Source: Oscarella lobularis (taxonomy: Eukaryota > Porifera > Homoscleromorpha > Homosclerophorida > Oscarellidae). Taken from it: a stretch of DNA of 64,000 nt. Positions 20,040-30,315 of this stretch are shown piece after piece. Location of the stretch: positions 620,001 to 684,000 of the forward strand of contig NC_089187.1 in assembly GCF_947507565.1 (NCBI RefSeq), in the 5' to 3' direction. The notes below the pieces were generated by a model. That model had not been told where the DNA came from and searched no databases. It was given only the letters and a program-made list of their open reading frames with translations. A program made the translations under genes and the position numbers. Position 1 is the stretch's first letter; each line of letters opens with the position of its first letter.

Positions 20040-20290
20040 CTTTCGTAAACAGGAAAAGCCGCCTCTACGATAAATTCCTTTCAGGGATAGAAGAAACCCG
20101 GTGATCATAAAAATGCGGTACGATAATCGTTTCACCGAACCTGATTAGAGCCGTTGAAAGCGGAGGGCGCGCAAGAAACGGCAAGACTCGCGAGCGTTGC
20201 GTGCGCACACGTACACAGGTAACATGTGACAGACAATTTATTATTCTTCGAAACAACTTCGGACACACACGAAAAAACAATAGTTTAATT
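20040..20290. repeat. FReD intergenic module, type 2 (copy 3 of 3, decayed)
   Basis: Retains TTTCGTAAACAGGAAAAGCCG, GAAAGCGGAGGGC and GTTGCGTGCGCA strings in the order seen at 10.2 and 12.4 kb. Confidence 0.55.
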
Positions 20291-20297
20291 AATTAGA

Positions 20298-21281
20298 TCA
20301 CTCTGGATGCATCTTCATTTCAGTAAACTTTAGCGAATAATGTTGCCCTTTCCACATGTACCAGTTAATACCATCAGCATACGTTTCGTGAGCTCCTTCG
20401 TGATAAATTCCGTTTAGATTTGATTGATGACAGCGAGCGTACCACCAAGCGCCCTTGAATTTCTGAGCGCAATTAATAGAATTAACGTCCTGATCTTTAT
20501 CCCTTGTGCTGAATTTCATTCCATTCTGTTTTGCAAAAGAGTCGCCAGCATCTCCAGAATACGACCCAATATTTAGAATATATCCTGATGCTTCGTTTCC
20601 AACTTCAAATGCTTTATATTGAGCGTACCTACTGTTGCCATCAAAATCTGACAAGTCAAATCGAATTGTTTGTAGCGACTCTTTTGTCAGCCTACTAATT
20701 TTGTCCAAACCTAGCCAGAACTCGTTGTTCAAATCGCCAAAACCATTTTTATAGTCAATCCAATCTCGAAGGAAGTCGACAGACCCGTCTTCTCGTCTTT
20801 GAAAGACGGCCCAGCCCCCACCAGCCGTTTCCATGTCACAGTACACTTCAAAAGGTCCGTAACCGTCATCTGGATCAATAGTATACACGCCACTGTCAGT
20901 GAAGCCTTGGTCGAGCGTGTCCTTGCATGAACGCAGAGGCTCACGTTCAGGGGTAGGAGTCGGAGTAGCGGCGGTAACGGTCCGAGTTGCAGTAACGGTC
21001 CGAGTTGCGGTAACTGTCGGAGTTGCGGCAACGGTCGGTTGATCGGTGTTTCCCACGATTTGCTGGAGAATCTCTTCTACAGCAGTGAGTCGGCTCTTCA
21101 AATCAGAGATCGATTCACAATCGGCGTCGCCGCTACGTGATCCTTTATTGACATTGACGGTAATGAAAACACCGCCCGCAGCAGTATTATTAGAATTGCT
21201 TTCCCGTCTTGCTACGGGCCATGATGCAACCCAGCCAGCAGTGGCCAGGCAGAAACACAAAATAATAGACAGTTGTACCAT
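20298..21281 (-). CDS. Fibrinogen-related protein (FReD) H, MVQ subtype, longest linker
   Basis: Intact single-exon gene of 327 residues. Signal peptide MVQLSIILCFCLATAGWVAS, an N-terminal region lacking the usual GCCADVK Cys pair (it has a single Cys, DCESISDLKSRL), a heptad helix (AVEEILQQIVGN), then an expanded linker of TVTATRTVTATRTVTAATPT type, and a complete fibrinogen domain ending EMKMHPE instead of EMKVRPK. The linker DNA is a short tandem repeat. Loss of the CC pair may change how chains are disulfide-linked. Otherwise predicted to be a secreted lectin-like protein; it is the first gene of the array in the direction of transcription. Confidence 0.93.
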   Translation of the reverse strand: MVQLSIILCFCLATAGWVASWPVARRESNSNNTAAGGVFITVNVNKGSRSGDADCESISDLKSRLTAVEEILQQIVGNTDQPTVAATPTVTATRTVTATRTVTAATPTPTPEREPLRSCKDTLDQGFTDSGVYTIDPDDGYGPFEVYCDMETAGGGWAVFQRREDGSVDFLRDWIDYKNGFGDLNNEFWLGLDKISRLTKESLQTIRFDLSDFDGNSRYAQYKAFEVGNEASGYILNIGSYSGDAGDSFAKQNGMKFSTRDKDQDVNSINCAQKFKGAWWYARCHQSNLNGIYHEGAHETYADGINWYMWKGQHYSLKFTEMKMHPE

Positions 21282-21364
21282 ACTTGTACACTTGCGTAGG
21301 CAGATATGATCACTGAAGTGGTCTGCGTGTGGTTGTGAACTGGTTCTGGTAAAGAAATCGCTCG

Positions 21365-21372
21365 CTTATATC
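21365..21372 (-). promoter_or_regulatory. TATA-like box of FReD gene H
   Basis: GATATAAG on the minus strand about 84 bases upstream of the start codon; one base away from the TATATAAG of its siblings. Confidence 0.45.
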
Positions 21373-21539
21373 CCCGTAGCAGTAGAGGATCTCCGTACCT
21401 AACGAAGGCAGTTGCCAAAACAAATTCATGCGCAAGAGATTTGGCTTCGACATCAGTAAAATAAATAGCGGGGCCATAGCAATAGCAGAGATAGCATTGG
21501 ATTCTCTCCACACCCACTCTATACTTATACTTCTTCTGG

Positions 21540-22079
21540 AAAATTAATACGCAGAAGGAATGCGCTTTCTAATGTACGTCACCGCGCCCCGGTAATTTTT
21601 AACGCAAAAGACCGGAGAACGCTTGATAAAATGAGGAAAGAACGGAGAAGGCTATCCATATGGCTTTAGCCGTACATCACGATGCAAGCATAGGCCACCG
21701 TACGCGGAAAGAGCACCATGTAGGGACGACCTTGAAGCCACGGACGGACTGTTTTCATTCCTCGCCGCAACTAGACTTCCCCAGCCGCTCTTTGTCATCG
21801 CCTTGAATTCTGCGGTCGATGGCCTCCAAGGCGAAAGGTTGGAGCGAGAAACACTCACGCTTGAATTTTTCAAGGGGCGCAATCATAGGTATTGTAAGGC
21901 GATGGGCATTCGGGAAGACTCCTTCAAACTCAATCATCATGATTAAAGCACGCTGCGGCTTCTGACTGTTCAGAAGATATAAACCCAATGCACTTAGCTA
22001 GGAGTGAGTCTACGTGAGTGAGTGAGTGAGAGTGAGACCTAACCCTAACCCGCTGATCAAATTGGGTGCAGAACAACGT
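21540..22079. other. Intergenic; short GAGT repeat and two telomere-like units
   Basis: An open minus-strand stretch lies at 21755-21988 but I recognise no family. A GTGA microsatellite (about 22014-22036) is followed by CCTAACCCTAACCC (22038-22051), resembling two CCCTAA telomere units; far too short for a telomere. Confidence 0.5.
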
Positions 22080-22099
22080 CTGCGCGAAACCGAGTCTAC

Positions 22100-22340
22100 A
22101 GAAAATGAACGATTGTGATAGGAGCGAAACCGTACGAGTCACGGAGCGACACTGTGTTCGATGGGGCAAGGCGTAGTCTAGGCCAAAGGACAGGCGAGAA
22201 AGGCGAAAAGATGATAGCGATCCGCTTCTGGGAGAAAATTCGTCAGCTTTTGTCCAGTTTCGAAACTCTTTTGCGGCAGAAAACGACGCAAAGGCAGCGA
22301 AAGCTGTGCTTCGAACTCCCGTATATGACGTGACGTCGAG
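22100..22340 (-). pseudogene. Fragment of a glutathionyl-hydroquinone reductase gene (exon 1)
   Basis: On the minus strand the pieces KEFRNW and, in another frame, [17 protein letters not shown] match exon 1 of the intact copy at 24.6-25.9 kb ([28 protein letters not shown]). The frame is broken between the two pieces and the remaining exons are missing. A third local copy, reduced to the glutathione-site exon. Confidence 0.8.
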
Positions 22341-22793
22341 GAATTGTAGCACTGTGACGTCACAACATCAATTTAGTCTTAAACTTTTGTATCTCTATGA
22401 TTTAGTCACGATCCTTATATGCTGTAAAACAAAAAAGTTACACGTATTTGTAACGGAAGTGGCTGTGCAGAAAGTTAACTAGATTTGCTTTTTTTTGACG
22501 CTGCTGCGGCGGACCAACGTTACCGTGGTAACATGCTTTTCTGCCTCTGACGAGAAGCCTTGATAATAATCAGGCTCTGCCAAAGCATTTTCCAAGAGGC
22601 ATGTACTCGTAACAGTGATTACATAAACAGTACATGTAAATTGGGCAATTCCTATAGCAGACAAAACACACTACACAGCACATGTATAACATTAAGCGTA
22701 ACATTGAGCGTCTTTTAAAGCATTTGGTCAGTTTAGCAGACACAGGCAATGGCAACTAACAGCTAATCATGCAGAACGTTGTTCAAAGGCTTT

Positions 22794-23360
22794 TTAACTA
22801 CTTTCCGTAGATTGACGTTCACCGTTGTACTCAATTGTAATGGTTAGGGAGCAATGAGAGCCGGTGCCTTGTTTGCCTGTCACGGTAAATCGGCGTTCGT
22901 CAAGAAGAATTTCTGCTGATTTGTTAGTAGCTATAAAAGACGACAGTCTGAGGTCGTCGTATCTTTGCTTTGTAGCTTGCACGTGGCTCTTCACTATTCC
23001 TACGTTCCACCAATTGTCACCTCTAAAAGCCACTTTGAAAGCCACATCTAATGTGTAAGGCTCGGTGCCAATTTTGAAGTAGTAGCTCATCATGTAGGCT
23101 ACACCGTATAACCCAAATTTTTTCTCTCCTCCAAAAACTATTCCTTCACGAGGAGAAATCTTTGTGCCAGTTGGACTTCCATCAATGAACGCAGACCTTC
23201 CACCGTCCCAATGGCTGCCGGCCCATTCAAAAGTAAAAGCCGTTTTGTTCAGCAGAGCAACTGCTATTCTCAAACTATTACTCAAACGGTGTAAGACTTT
23301 ATCTTGTTCTGATTGTATATCGTATGGAGATGAGTCTGCGGAAACAACTTCTGCCGACAT
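22794..23360 (-). CDS. Actinoporin-like protein
   Basis: A single 188-residue ORF. From about residue 28 it follows the actinoporin (sea anemone cytotoxin) fold pattern: SLRIAVALLNKTA resembles the KIAVGIDNESG strand, VAYMMSYYF resembles the VGVLAYLMSDG region, and FRGDNWWNVGIV resembles the NWYSNWWNVRIY segment, followed by the ATKQRYDDL helix equivalent and a closing SLTITIEY strand. The aromatic cluster that binds phosphocholine headgroups in the family is at least partly present. No signal peptide is visible, and the N-terminal amphipathic segment is short and not clearly actinoporin-like, so pore formation cannot be assumed. Actinoporin-like genes occur in several invertebrates, often as secreted or intracellular proteins of unknown role. 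An upstream exon cannot be excluded, since AG precedes the ATG closely. The gene looks whole. Confidence 0.75.
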   Translation of the reverse strand: MSAEVVSADSSPYDIQSEQDKVLHRLSNSLRIAVALLNKTAFTFEWAGSHWDGGRSAFIDGSPTGTKISPREGIVFGGEKKFGLYGVAYMMSYYFKIGTEPYTLDVAFKVAFRGDNWWNVGIVKSHVQATKQRYDDLRLSSFIATNKSAEILLDERRFTVTGKQGTGSHCSLTITIEYNGERQSTESS

Positions 23361-24611
23361 TGCTCTGCTAGAAAACCGAAAATTACTATATGTTCAAAAG
23401 TTGCAGCGCCTATCTACAAGATTCTTGGCTCATAATTATAAATTAATGAGGCTAAAAGTCTGGCAAACAGACTTACTGTACTATTTCAAAGTAGGATTTT
23501 TTGATAGAGAGAGGACAAAAAATAATTATTTTGTATTACTGTATTGAACCGGTTTTATCGGCTGTAAGCAGAAAACTTGCATGCGTTACTTAGGGAAACG
23601 CGTGTTACATGCATAAGATTCCGGCCCAATATAGATTCTAATTTCGGGAGGGCAAGGAACCTGAGCCGAGGAATAGGGAGACGAAGAGGAAACGAAAGGA
23701 ACCCTAACTTTGACAAGTTAGCCATGCACGAGGTGGTCTTAATTAAATTTGCGAAACTTGAAACTGGAGTCCGAAGGAGCGCGACGCAGTTAATTAATTC
23801 CGAGGCTGCGCTCGGACCCGGATAAACCCGCGAGAATGGGAGGGGAAAGCGGGGAAGCTTCGAGAAGCACGTATTTACGCAGGCCGGAACCATGCAGCTG
23901 AGCTTACCGGAGACGCCAAGATACCCTTCGCTCCTGTTTTTACTCGGACTTGTGTATGCTTTCGAGTCGCGGCAGAAAAAGCAGGTCTCAAATTGCAACG
24001 AGAACCGTGGGGACTCGGGGAAAAGAAGCGCGAACGCGAATTCAAGATCGCGAATTCAAGATCACGACGTTACTTGATGCACGCAAACGAAAATCGTCCC
24101 GCTGAAGACAGCAGCTTGGGCGTCGCACCAAACGTTCCCGGTGAACGTGAAGTGAAAATCACGAGACCGTCCCCTTATTTTAATATTAATACGCACTCCC
24201 TGATAACCAAATAGGGGTGCTGCTCCTCCCACGGCTCTGCGTGGGTTTGGTCGTTTGAGCATCGTTCCTGATTAGAATTACTTTGCACTTTGCTCTCACC
24301 GAGTCTTTCGTAGAGTTTCAATTGCCCTCGCAAGAGGTTCTAATTCTATAGATCGCAAAAATGAGTCTACAAAAGAAAAAAAGAATGTGCAATTGGTGTG
24401 TCACGTCACTCAATATAAGCAACGCACTCAATATAAGCAACGCAGCAAAGCTAACAAAAACCGGTTTCTTTCTCTTCTTATATCTTGTCCCTTCCGTGCG
24501 GTTCAGTGAAATCGAGATCTGGTCCGACGGAGACAATTCTCCTTGGGTTAATACCCACGTGACTTTCCTTTAAACCAATCAACAATTTCTCTATCGTTTA
24601 GAAATAGCACG
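23361..24611. other. Intergenic; nothing recognised
   Basis: Contains ORFs on both strands (for example minus 23555-23998), but none shows a family signature. An imperfect tandem duplication of CTCAATATAAGCAACGCA lies near 24412-24445. From about 24470 the sequence is duplicated near 28797. Confidence 0.45.
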
Positions 24612-25885
24612 TCAACGAACCATGTAGTGACGACGTATGTGATTGAAATCGACCGTCTCTCCAATTCCCATGGTGTTGTAAATGTCACGTGTGTACGCCC
24701 AAATATTGGGATAGTCAACAATTCGCTTTTTATTGCACTAGAAAAAGAAAGAGGATATAGATTTTCAAATCGCATTTGTACAGTACCTTGAAATGACCGT
24801 GATACACGTGATCAAATCGAATGAGGGTGACGAAAAGTTGAATATCAGACTCGGTCAGCCGACCACCACAAACATAGCGACTCTTGGCAAGGATGCCCTC
24901 CACCTGAATGCAATAAAAATAGAAATAAAATTCAACATTCTTTTCAACTCACCTTATCCAGACTTTCGAACAATATCTTCACATTGACGTCATACTGTTC
25001 CTGAGCATCAGTGAAGCCGCACTTGTAAACTCCACTATTGATAGTACTAGAAACAGATATAATTCGTTATAAACAAAAAAATTTTGTTTTTTCGTTACTT
25101 TCCCATCCACGAATTCATCTCATCAATTTTCTCTCGCAATTCCACCGGATACAAATCCAAATCGCGCTGCTCCGGCTTTTCGGAAAATTCATTGAATTCC
25201 GAATTGAACATGCGAATTATTTCGGCCGATTCCGTGCTGCAAATCGTCTCGCGCTTACGATCCCACAATACGGGAACCGTGACGCGACCGGCGAAGCCGG
25301 ACGCCGTTTTGAGATAGAATTGACGCAAGTGCGTGAAACCGTAGTAGGGCTCGAGCGAACATTTCGCTTTGGCGTCCGTGAAAGACCAGCCCTTCTCGTA
25401 ATCGAGCAGCCAATCGACGATCGTGATAGGAATGACGCGTTCTAGACCTTTGAGTTTGCTATATTTTGGTTCGATTGAGAGAGAGCTTATTCGGGTTGCC
25501 TTGCTTACCGGGCTATGAGCGCTCGATGGGCGTAGGGGCAGGCGAGAGAGACGAAGAGATGATAGCGATCGGCTTCTGGGAGAAAATCGGTCGATCCGTC
25601 CGCTTTGATCCAGTTTCGAAACTCTTTCGGGCCCGCTTTCGTTGCCTTTGCGTCGTTTTCGGCCATTCTGCTTCCCGTATGTGCGGGATACCAGTTCTTG
25701 CACTCGCCGAGCGAAAAGCTAGCCCACTGGCCGGCACTCCTTTCTAAAACATCTAGGTCTTTCGGTGAAGCTTCCCCGAGCTTGGCTGAGTCGGAATCGA
25801 GCTCTCTGACGTGAAGTGGAGTGAAGAGCGTCGTATCGGCGTTGAGTTGGCCGGGTTCCCTGGCGAGGCTTTTTACTTCATGCAC
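24612..25885 (-). CDS. Glutathionyl-hydroquinone reductase (ECM4/YqjG-type glutathione transferase)
   Basis: Five exons on the minus strand (to 25509, 25458-25099, 25046-24953, 24903-24787, 24737-24612) keep frame across all junctions. The family core begins at MAEND (25666; 284 residues from there); an upstream in-frame Met at 25885 would give 357. Key features: FRNWIKADG, then [19 protein letters not shown] with the catalytic Cys of Xi-class enzymes; [25 protein letters not shown] for glutathione binding; [40 protein letters not shown], and DFNHIRRHY near the end. These enzymes reduce glutathionyl-hydroquinones to hydroquinones in the cytosol. Related fragments at 22.1, 28.9-30.2 and 60.5 kb show that the locus has been copied repeatedly. 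This copy shows no lesion. Confidence 0.9.
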
Positions 25886-26262
25886 TGCGACTAGCTTTTA
25901 GGCTATACTGTACGTTTGGTCTGCTAAAAGAGCTCGATCGCGACTGTTCGGTCACACGTACCACACTCTAAAGGTCGTTGCTAATCAAATTTTTGCTGAC
26001 GTTGATACTTTGTCTTTGAGAAAGTAGGACATGCAGCTTTTTTTGATCTTCTCGTCTGCTTCAAACGCTCACATCGTTTCAACGAAGAAAATTGGCCCAG
26101 GCTTCCTGACTATCGGATTGGAAAATTACATTGCTGACAGTTAACACATCACAAACAGCTGCAGTACTCGCACCAACATTCAACAGATGTCCCGCTAGCG
26201 TAGCAAAAACAGTACAACAAAGGAAAAAACAAACACTTCGAGTTGAGTCAGGTTTTCGGAGT

Positions 26263-27210
26263 TCACTTTTTGACCGGTTTTACGACGTAATTTACTTCAC
26301 TGGTCGCCACTCCTTTCCACGTTCCGAAGAGCGAAATTCTCTTGCCGCCAAAATCGTATATCATTTCGTAAGGGACATCCATTTGGGCTTCATTGATCGT
26401 TGCCGTTGCTTCGTAGGTAGAATGGGGCGGAACTTTGAGCGGATATGTGTAATCTTTCGACTTGCTCTGACTGCTTCCTCCGGAGAATGACTGCGAATCG
26501 GAAATATCCAATGAAAGCGCGTATTTGGCTTTGGCAACAAGCGGAAAGCCGGCGCTGAACTCAGCAGTAACTCCAAATTTGAAGCCAAAAGTGTTTGACC
26601 AAGAGCTCGTTGTACCTTCCGAAAAGGAGAATTTCAATTCATTGCTTTGCTCGAGGTCGCCGTCATTGACGAACGTCTGATGAGAAGCGACGATCGGCTT
26701 CTGCCCCAATAGCTTAGCTTTGTCAGTGAGAAACTTGATGTCGACGAGCTTTACTTCTCCTGCAATTTTCTCGTAAACTGCTTCGAACTTGGCTTTGTCG
26801 GCACCGGCTTCATCGTCGCCTTTGAGATTGTGGGCCCAGTACCATCCGGCTGTCAGACCGAGATCTTTCAGGTTCGAAGCGAGACTTCCGCTGAACTCAT
26901 TTCTTTTGCAAATTTTGTCGTAGCATTCCTCGACAATACCGATATCCTTTTTAGCGTCTGAGTCATAGCCCTTCCGCGTGTTAGATGTATGCCATGCTGA
27001 GCGCCAGAACATATTCTTGAGGTCTTCACACGTTTCCGGAGAGATGACTTTCTCGCCGGCTTTTTTCATTGCCTGAGCGCTGTTTTGCCACTTGGCTTTG
27101 GCTTCTTTAGCAGTCGATGTCTTGCCGAATCGTTCGTTGCTGACGGACACAGCGGCCTGCCAGGCACTTTCTTTGATAGCCTCGGCTATTTCGGGTGGAA
27201 GGAGATTCAT
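26263..27210 (-). CDS. Aerolysin-family (ETX/MTX2-like) pore-forming-type protein
   Basis: A single ORF of 315 residues from the Met at 27210; an upstream in-frame Met at 27264 exists but lies almost at the expected transcription start, given the TATA box at 27299. The N-terminal 150 residues are helical and Lys/Ala-rich, with several Trp and Cys (CEDLKNMFW, ECYDKICKRN), unlike typical lectin heads. The C-terminal half has the long Ser/Thr-rich beta pattern of the aerolysin fold: NELKFSFSEGTTSSWSN, FGVTAEFSAGFP, then SDSQSFSGGSSQS, then YPLKVPPHSTYEATATI and the closing strands. That alternating pattern around the insertion loop defines the ETX/MTX2 group. No signal peptide is visible. Animal members serve in defence, digestion or membrane traffic. 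Reading frame open throughout; it appears whole. Role here unknown. Confidence 0.75.
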   Translation of the reverse strand: MNLLPPEIAEAIKESAWQAAVSVSNERFGKTSTAKEAKAKWQNSAQAMKKAGEKVISPETCEDLKNMFWRSAWHTSNTRKGYDSDAKKDIGIVEECYDKICKRNEFSGSLASNLKDLGLTAGWYWAHNLKGDDEAGADKAKFEAVYEKIAGEVKLVDIKFLTDKAKLLGQKPIVASHQTFVNDGDLEQSNELKFSFSEGTTSSWSNTFGFKFGVTAEFSAGFPLVAKAKYALSLDISDSQSFSGGSSQSKSKDYTYPLKVPPHSTYEATATINEAQMDVPYEMIYDFGGKRISLFGTWKGVATSEVNYVVKPVKK

Positions 27211-27298
27211 TATTGAAGTATATCGCCTACGAAAGTTTACAGATAATGTCTTCTTGATCGCCAAGCCTCAACTGAAGTCTTGGGGTAGACGCTCCTTT

Positions 27299-27306
27299 CT
27301 TATATA
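27299..27306 (-). promoter_or_regulatory. TATA box of the aerolysin-family gene
   Basis: TATATAAG on the minus strand, 35 bases upstream of the first in-frame Met and about 90 upstream of the preferred one. Confidence 0.6.
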
Positions 27307-27329
27307 CACCGTGACATGGGGGTGGTGGC

Positions 27330-27965
27330 GAATGTTTACACACCTTGCAATCCACGATCAACGAGTCGGTATCATCAAATGGCCCAACGGTGGTCCTCCT
27401 GCATTCCACTGACTCACCCCCTTCCTCGGCAACCTTGAGAGTTGATGAGTTCAAAAAGATGCTCATTCCAGCAAGGAAGGGTACGTAATTCACGTTCGAT
27501 AAGAAGTCTCTTTGTCACGTTAAATGGTAGTCTATGCATAGTTAAGTGGGTACTGACTCGTTTTCCACCTTGTTTTTCATAGATTCGTCTGATGTACGAG
27601 GTGAAGGGTTGTCAATCCTCTGAAGTGATTCAGCTGCTGTCCCGCTTTCAGAACTCTCCGTATGTGAGCTACCTCATCGTAGCTCCGCAAATCCATCTTA
27701 GAGTTACTAATAGGTGGGTGGCAGTTTCCGGCGGACCACAAGACGTAGAGAGAGAGCGCGTAGGAGATACGAGTGGAGGTGATGTTGCACCGACGCCTTC
27801 AGGAATGCTTGAAATGCCGTGACGTTTCCTGCGGAGAGCACACGCGTCGTGAAACCTTGGAGGTCTTCCAATTTTTGGCACGCATATTAATTTAGCGCAT
27901 CCACAGCACACCTTGCTTTACTCCCACTCAGCTGACTGCATGTCATTAGGCGGGAGATCCGGTGA
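27330..27965. repeat. Direct repeat, copy 1 (about 630 bases)
   Basis: Nearly the same sequence recurs at 28138-28790, starting TGTTTACACACCTTGCAATC and ending near GGTGAATGCTCATCAAATGC. Both copies keep an ORF on each strand (for example plus 27592-27822 and minus 27669-27911). At the right edge the minus strand reads SPDLPPNDMQSAEWE followed by a stop, which looks like the C-terminus of a real protein. I do not recognise the family. Confidence 0.8.
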
Positions 27966-28137
27966 ATGCTCATCAAATGCTAGATCGTAATTCTCTTCCA
28001 GAACCTGAATCGCTTGATCGATTGAACAAACTCCGTTCACAGATGTATCCGATGCCCGACGATTAATTAATTATTTAATTCGTCTCAAATGCTTTCGATG
28101 AGAGCAAGTCGTTCTTCATCCCCTTTCGCCGTCACGT

Positions 28138-28790
28138 ATGTTTACACACCTTGCAATCCACGATCAACGAGTCGGTATCATCAAATGGCCCAACGGTGGT
28201 CCTCCTGCACACTGACTCACCCCCTTCCTCGTCCACCTTGAGAGTTGATGAGTTCAAAAAGATGCTCATTCCAGCAAGGAAGGGTACGTAATTCGTTCGT
28301 TAAGAAGTCTCTTTGTCACGTTAAATGGTAGTCTGTGCATAGTTAAGTGGGTACTGACTCGTTTTCCACCTTGTTTTTCATAAATTCGTCTGATGTACGA
28401 GGTGAAGGATTGTCAATCCTCTGAAGTGATTCAGCAGAACTCTCCGTATGTGAGCCACCTCATCGTAGCTCCGCAAATCCATCTTAGAGTTACTAATAGG
28501 TGGGTGGCAGTTTCCGGCGGACCACAAGACGTAGAGAGAGAGCGCGTAGGAGATACGAGTGGAGGTGATGTTGCACCGACGCCTTCAGGAATGCTTGAAA
28601 TGCCGTGACGTTTCCTGCGGAGAGCACACGCGTCGCGAAACCTTGGAGGTCTTCCAATTTTTGGCACGCATATTAATTTAGCGCATCCACCACAGCACAC
28701 CTTGCTTTACTCCCATTCAGCTGACCGCTGCTGACGTCTTCCCTTCCTACTTTGCATTTTATTAGGCGGGAGATCCGGTGAATGCTCATC
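28138..28790. repeat. Direct repeat, copy 2
   Basis: Second copy of the 27.33-27.97 kb unit. It lacks the CTGCTGTCCCGCTTT-type stretch near 28435 and has an insertion near 28735 changing NDMQSAEWE to a longer NKMQ...SAEWE ending. It is joined directly to the duplicated reductase gene at about 28797. Confidence 0.8.
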
Positions 28791-28919
28791 AAATGCTTCT
28801 TTCTCTTCTTATATATTGTCTCTTCCAGTGAAATCGAGATCTGGTCCGACGGAGACAATTCTCCTTGGGTTAATACCCACGTGACTTTCCTTTAAACCAA
28901 TCAACAATTTCTCTATCGT

Positions 28920-30161
28920 TTAGAAATAGCACGTCAACGAACCAACCATGTAGTGACGACGTATGTGATCGAAGTCAACCGTCTCTCCAATTCCCATCGT
29001 GTTGTAAATGTCACGTGTGTATGCCCAAATATTGGGATAGTCAACAATTCGCTTTTTATTGCACTAGAAAAAGAAAGAGGATATAGATTTTCAAATCGCA
29101 TTCGTATAGTACCTTGAAATGACCGTGATACATGTGATCAAATCGAATGAGGGTGACAAAAAGTCGAATATCAGACTCGATGAGCCGACCACCGCAAACA
29201 TAGCGACTCTTGGCAAGGATCCCCTCCACCTGAACGCAATAAAAAATAGAAATAAAATTCAACATTCTTTCAACTCACCTTATCCAGACTTTCGAACAAT
29301 ATCTTCACATTGACGTCATACTGTTCCTGAGCATCAGTGAAAGCCGCACTTGTAAACTCCACTATTGATAGTACTAGAAACAGATATAATTAGATATAAA
29401 CAAAAAAATTAAAATTTTGTTTTTTCGCTACTTTCCCATCCAGGAATTCATCTCATCAATTTTCTCTCGCAATTCGACCGGATACAAATCCAAATCGCGC
29501 TGCTCCGGCTTTTCGGAAAATTCATTGAATTCCGAATTGAACATGCGAATTATTTCGGCCGATTCCGTGCTGCAAATCGTCTCGCGCTTACGATCCCACA
29601 ATACGGGAACCGTGACGCGACCGGCGAAGTCGGACGCCGTTTTGAGATAGAATTGACGCAAGTGCGTGAAACCGTAGTAGGGCTCGAGCGAACATTTCGC
29701 TTTGGCGTCCGTGAAAGACCAGCCCTTCTCGTAATCGAGCAGCCAATCGACGATCGTGATAGGAATGACGCGTTCTAGACCTTTGAGTTTGCTAGATTTT
29801 GATTCGATTGAGAGAGAGCTTATTCGGGTTGCCTTGCTTACCGGGCTATGAGGGTTCGATGGGCGTAGGGGCAGGCGAGAGAGACGAAGAGATGATAGCG
29901 ATCGGCTTCTGGGAGAAAATCGGTCGATCCGTCCGCTTTGATCCAGTTTCGAAACTCTGTCGGGCCCGCTTTCGTCGTCTTTGCGTCGTTTTCTGCCATT
30001 TTGCCTCCCGTAGGTGCGTCGTCTAATACGGGATACGAGTGCTTTCGCTGCAGGATTCGCTTAGCCTTCCCACTCGTGCTCCTGCTAGTTAACGTGACGT
30101 CTATGAAGTGAAAAAGCGTTCCATGCTCGTCGAGTTCGACAATCTTGCCTATTTTCGGCAT
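28920..30161 (-). pseudogene. Second glutathionyl-hydroquinone reductase copy, frame-broken
   Basis: The same five-exon structure as the gene at 24.6-25.9 kb, with almost the same sequence from about 28797 to 30020. Exon 1 keeps [19 protein letters not shown], but its N-terminus beyond MAENDAK is different (MPKIGKIVELDEHG). In exon 3 one extra A near 29341 (GTGAAAGCCGC against GTGAAGCCGC) shifts the frame right after VYKCGF and gives an immediate stop. In the last exon four extra bases change the C-terminus. Otherwise the splice sites and the rest are intact, so decay is recent. Confidence 0.85.
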
Positions 30162-30315
30162 GGAACGACATCAAAGAAGTAGGTGGACACCACAGCACAA
30201 ACGCACAAACGTAGAAGAACTACAGGGCAGAGAGTAGTCATGCAAGAAGCTAATATTTCCTATCATCTAAATGAAGCACGAGACAGTGAGATTATGAAGA
30301 ATCGCCAGTTGATCT

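Noticed and set aside
22038-22051. Telomere-like CCTAACCCTAACCC
   Set aside because: Only two units, next to a GTGA microsatellite in the middle of a gene-bearing region; chance or simple-repeat origin is enough.
23555-23998. Minus ORF of 147 codons
   Set aside because: Composition is like random open sequence, with no domain, signal peptide or conserved motif.
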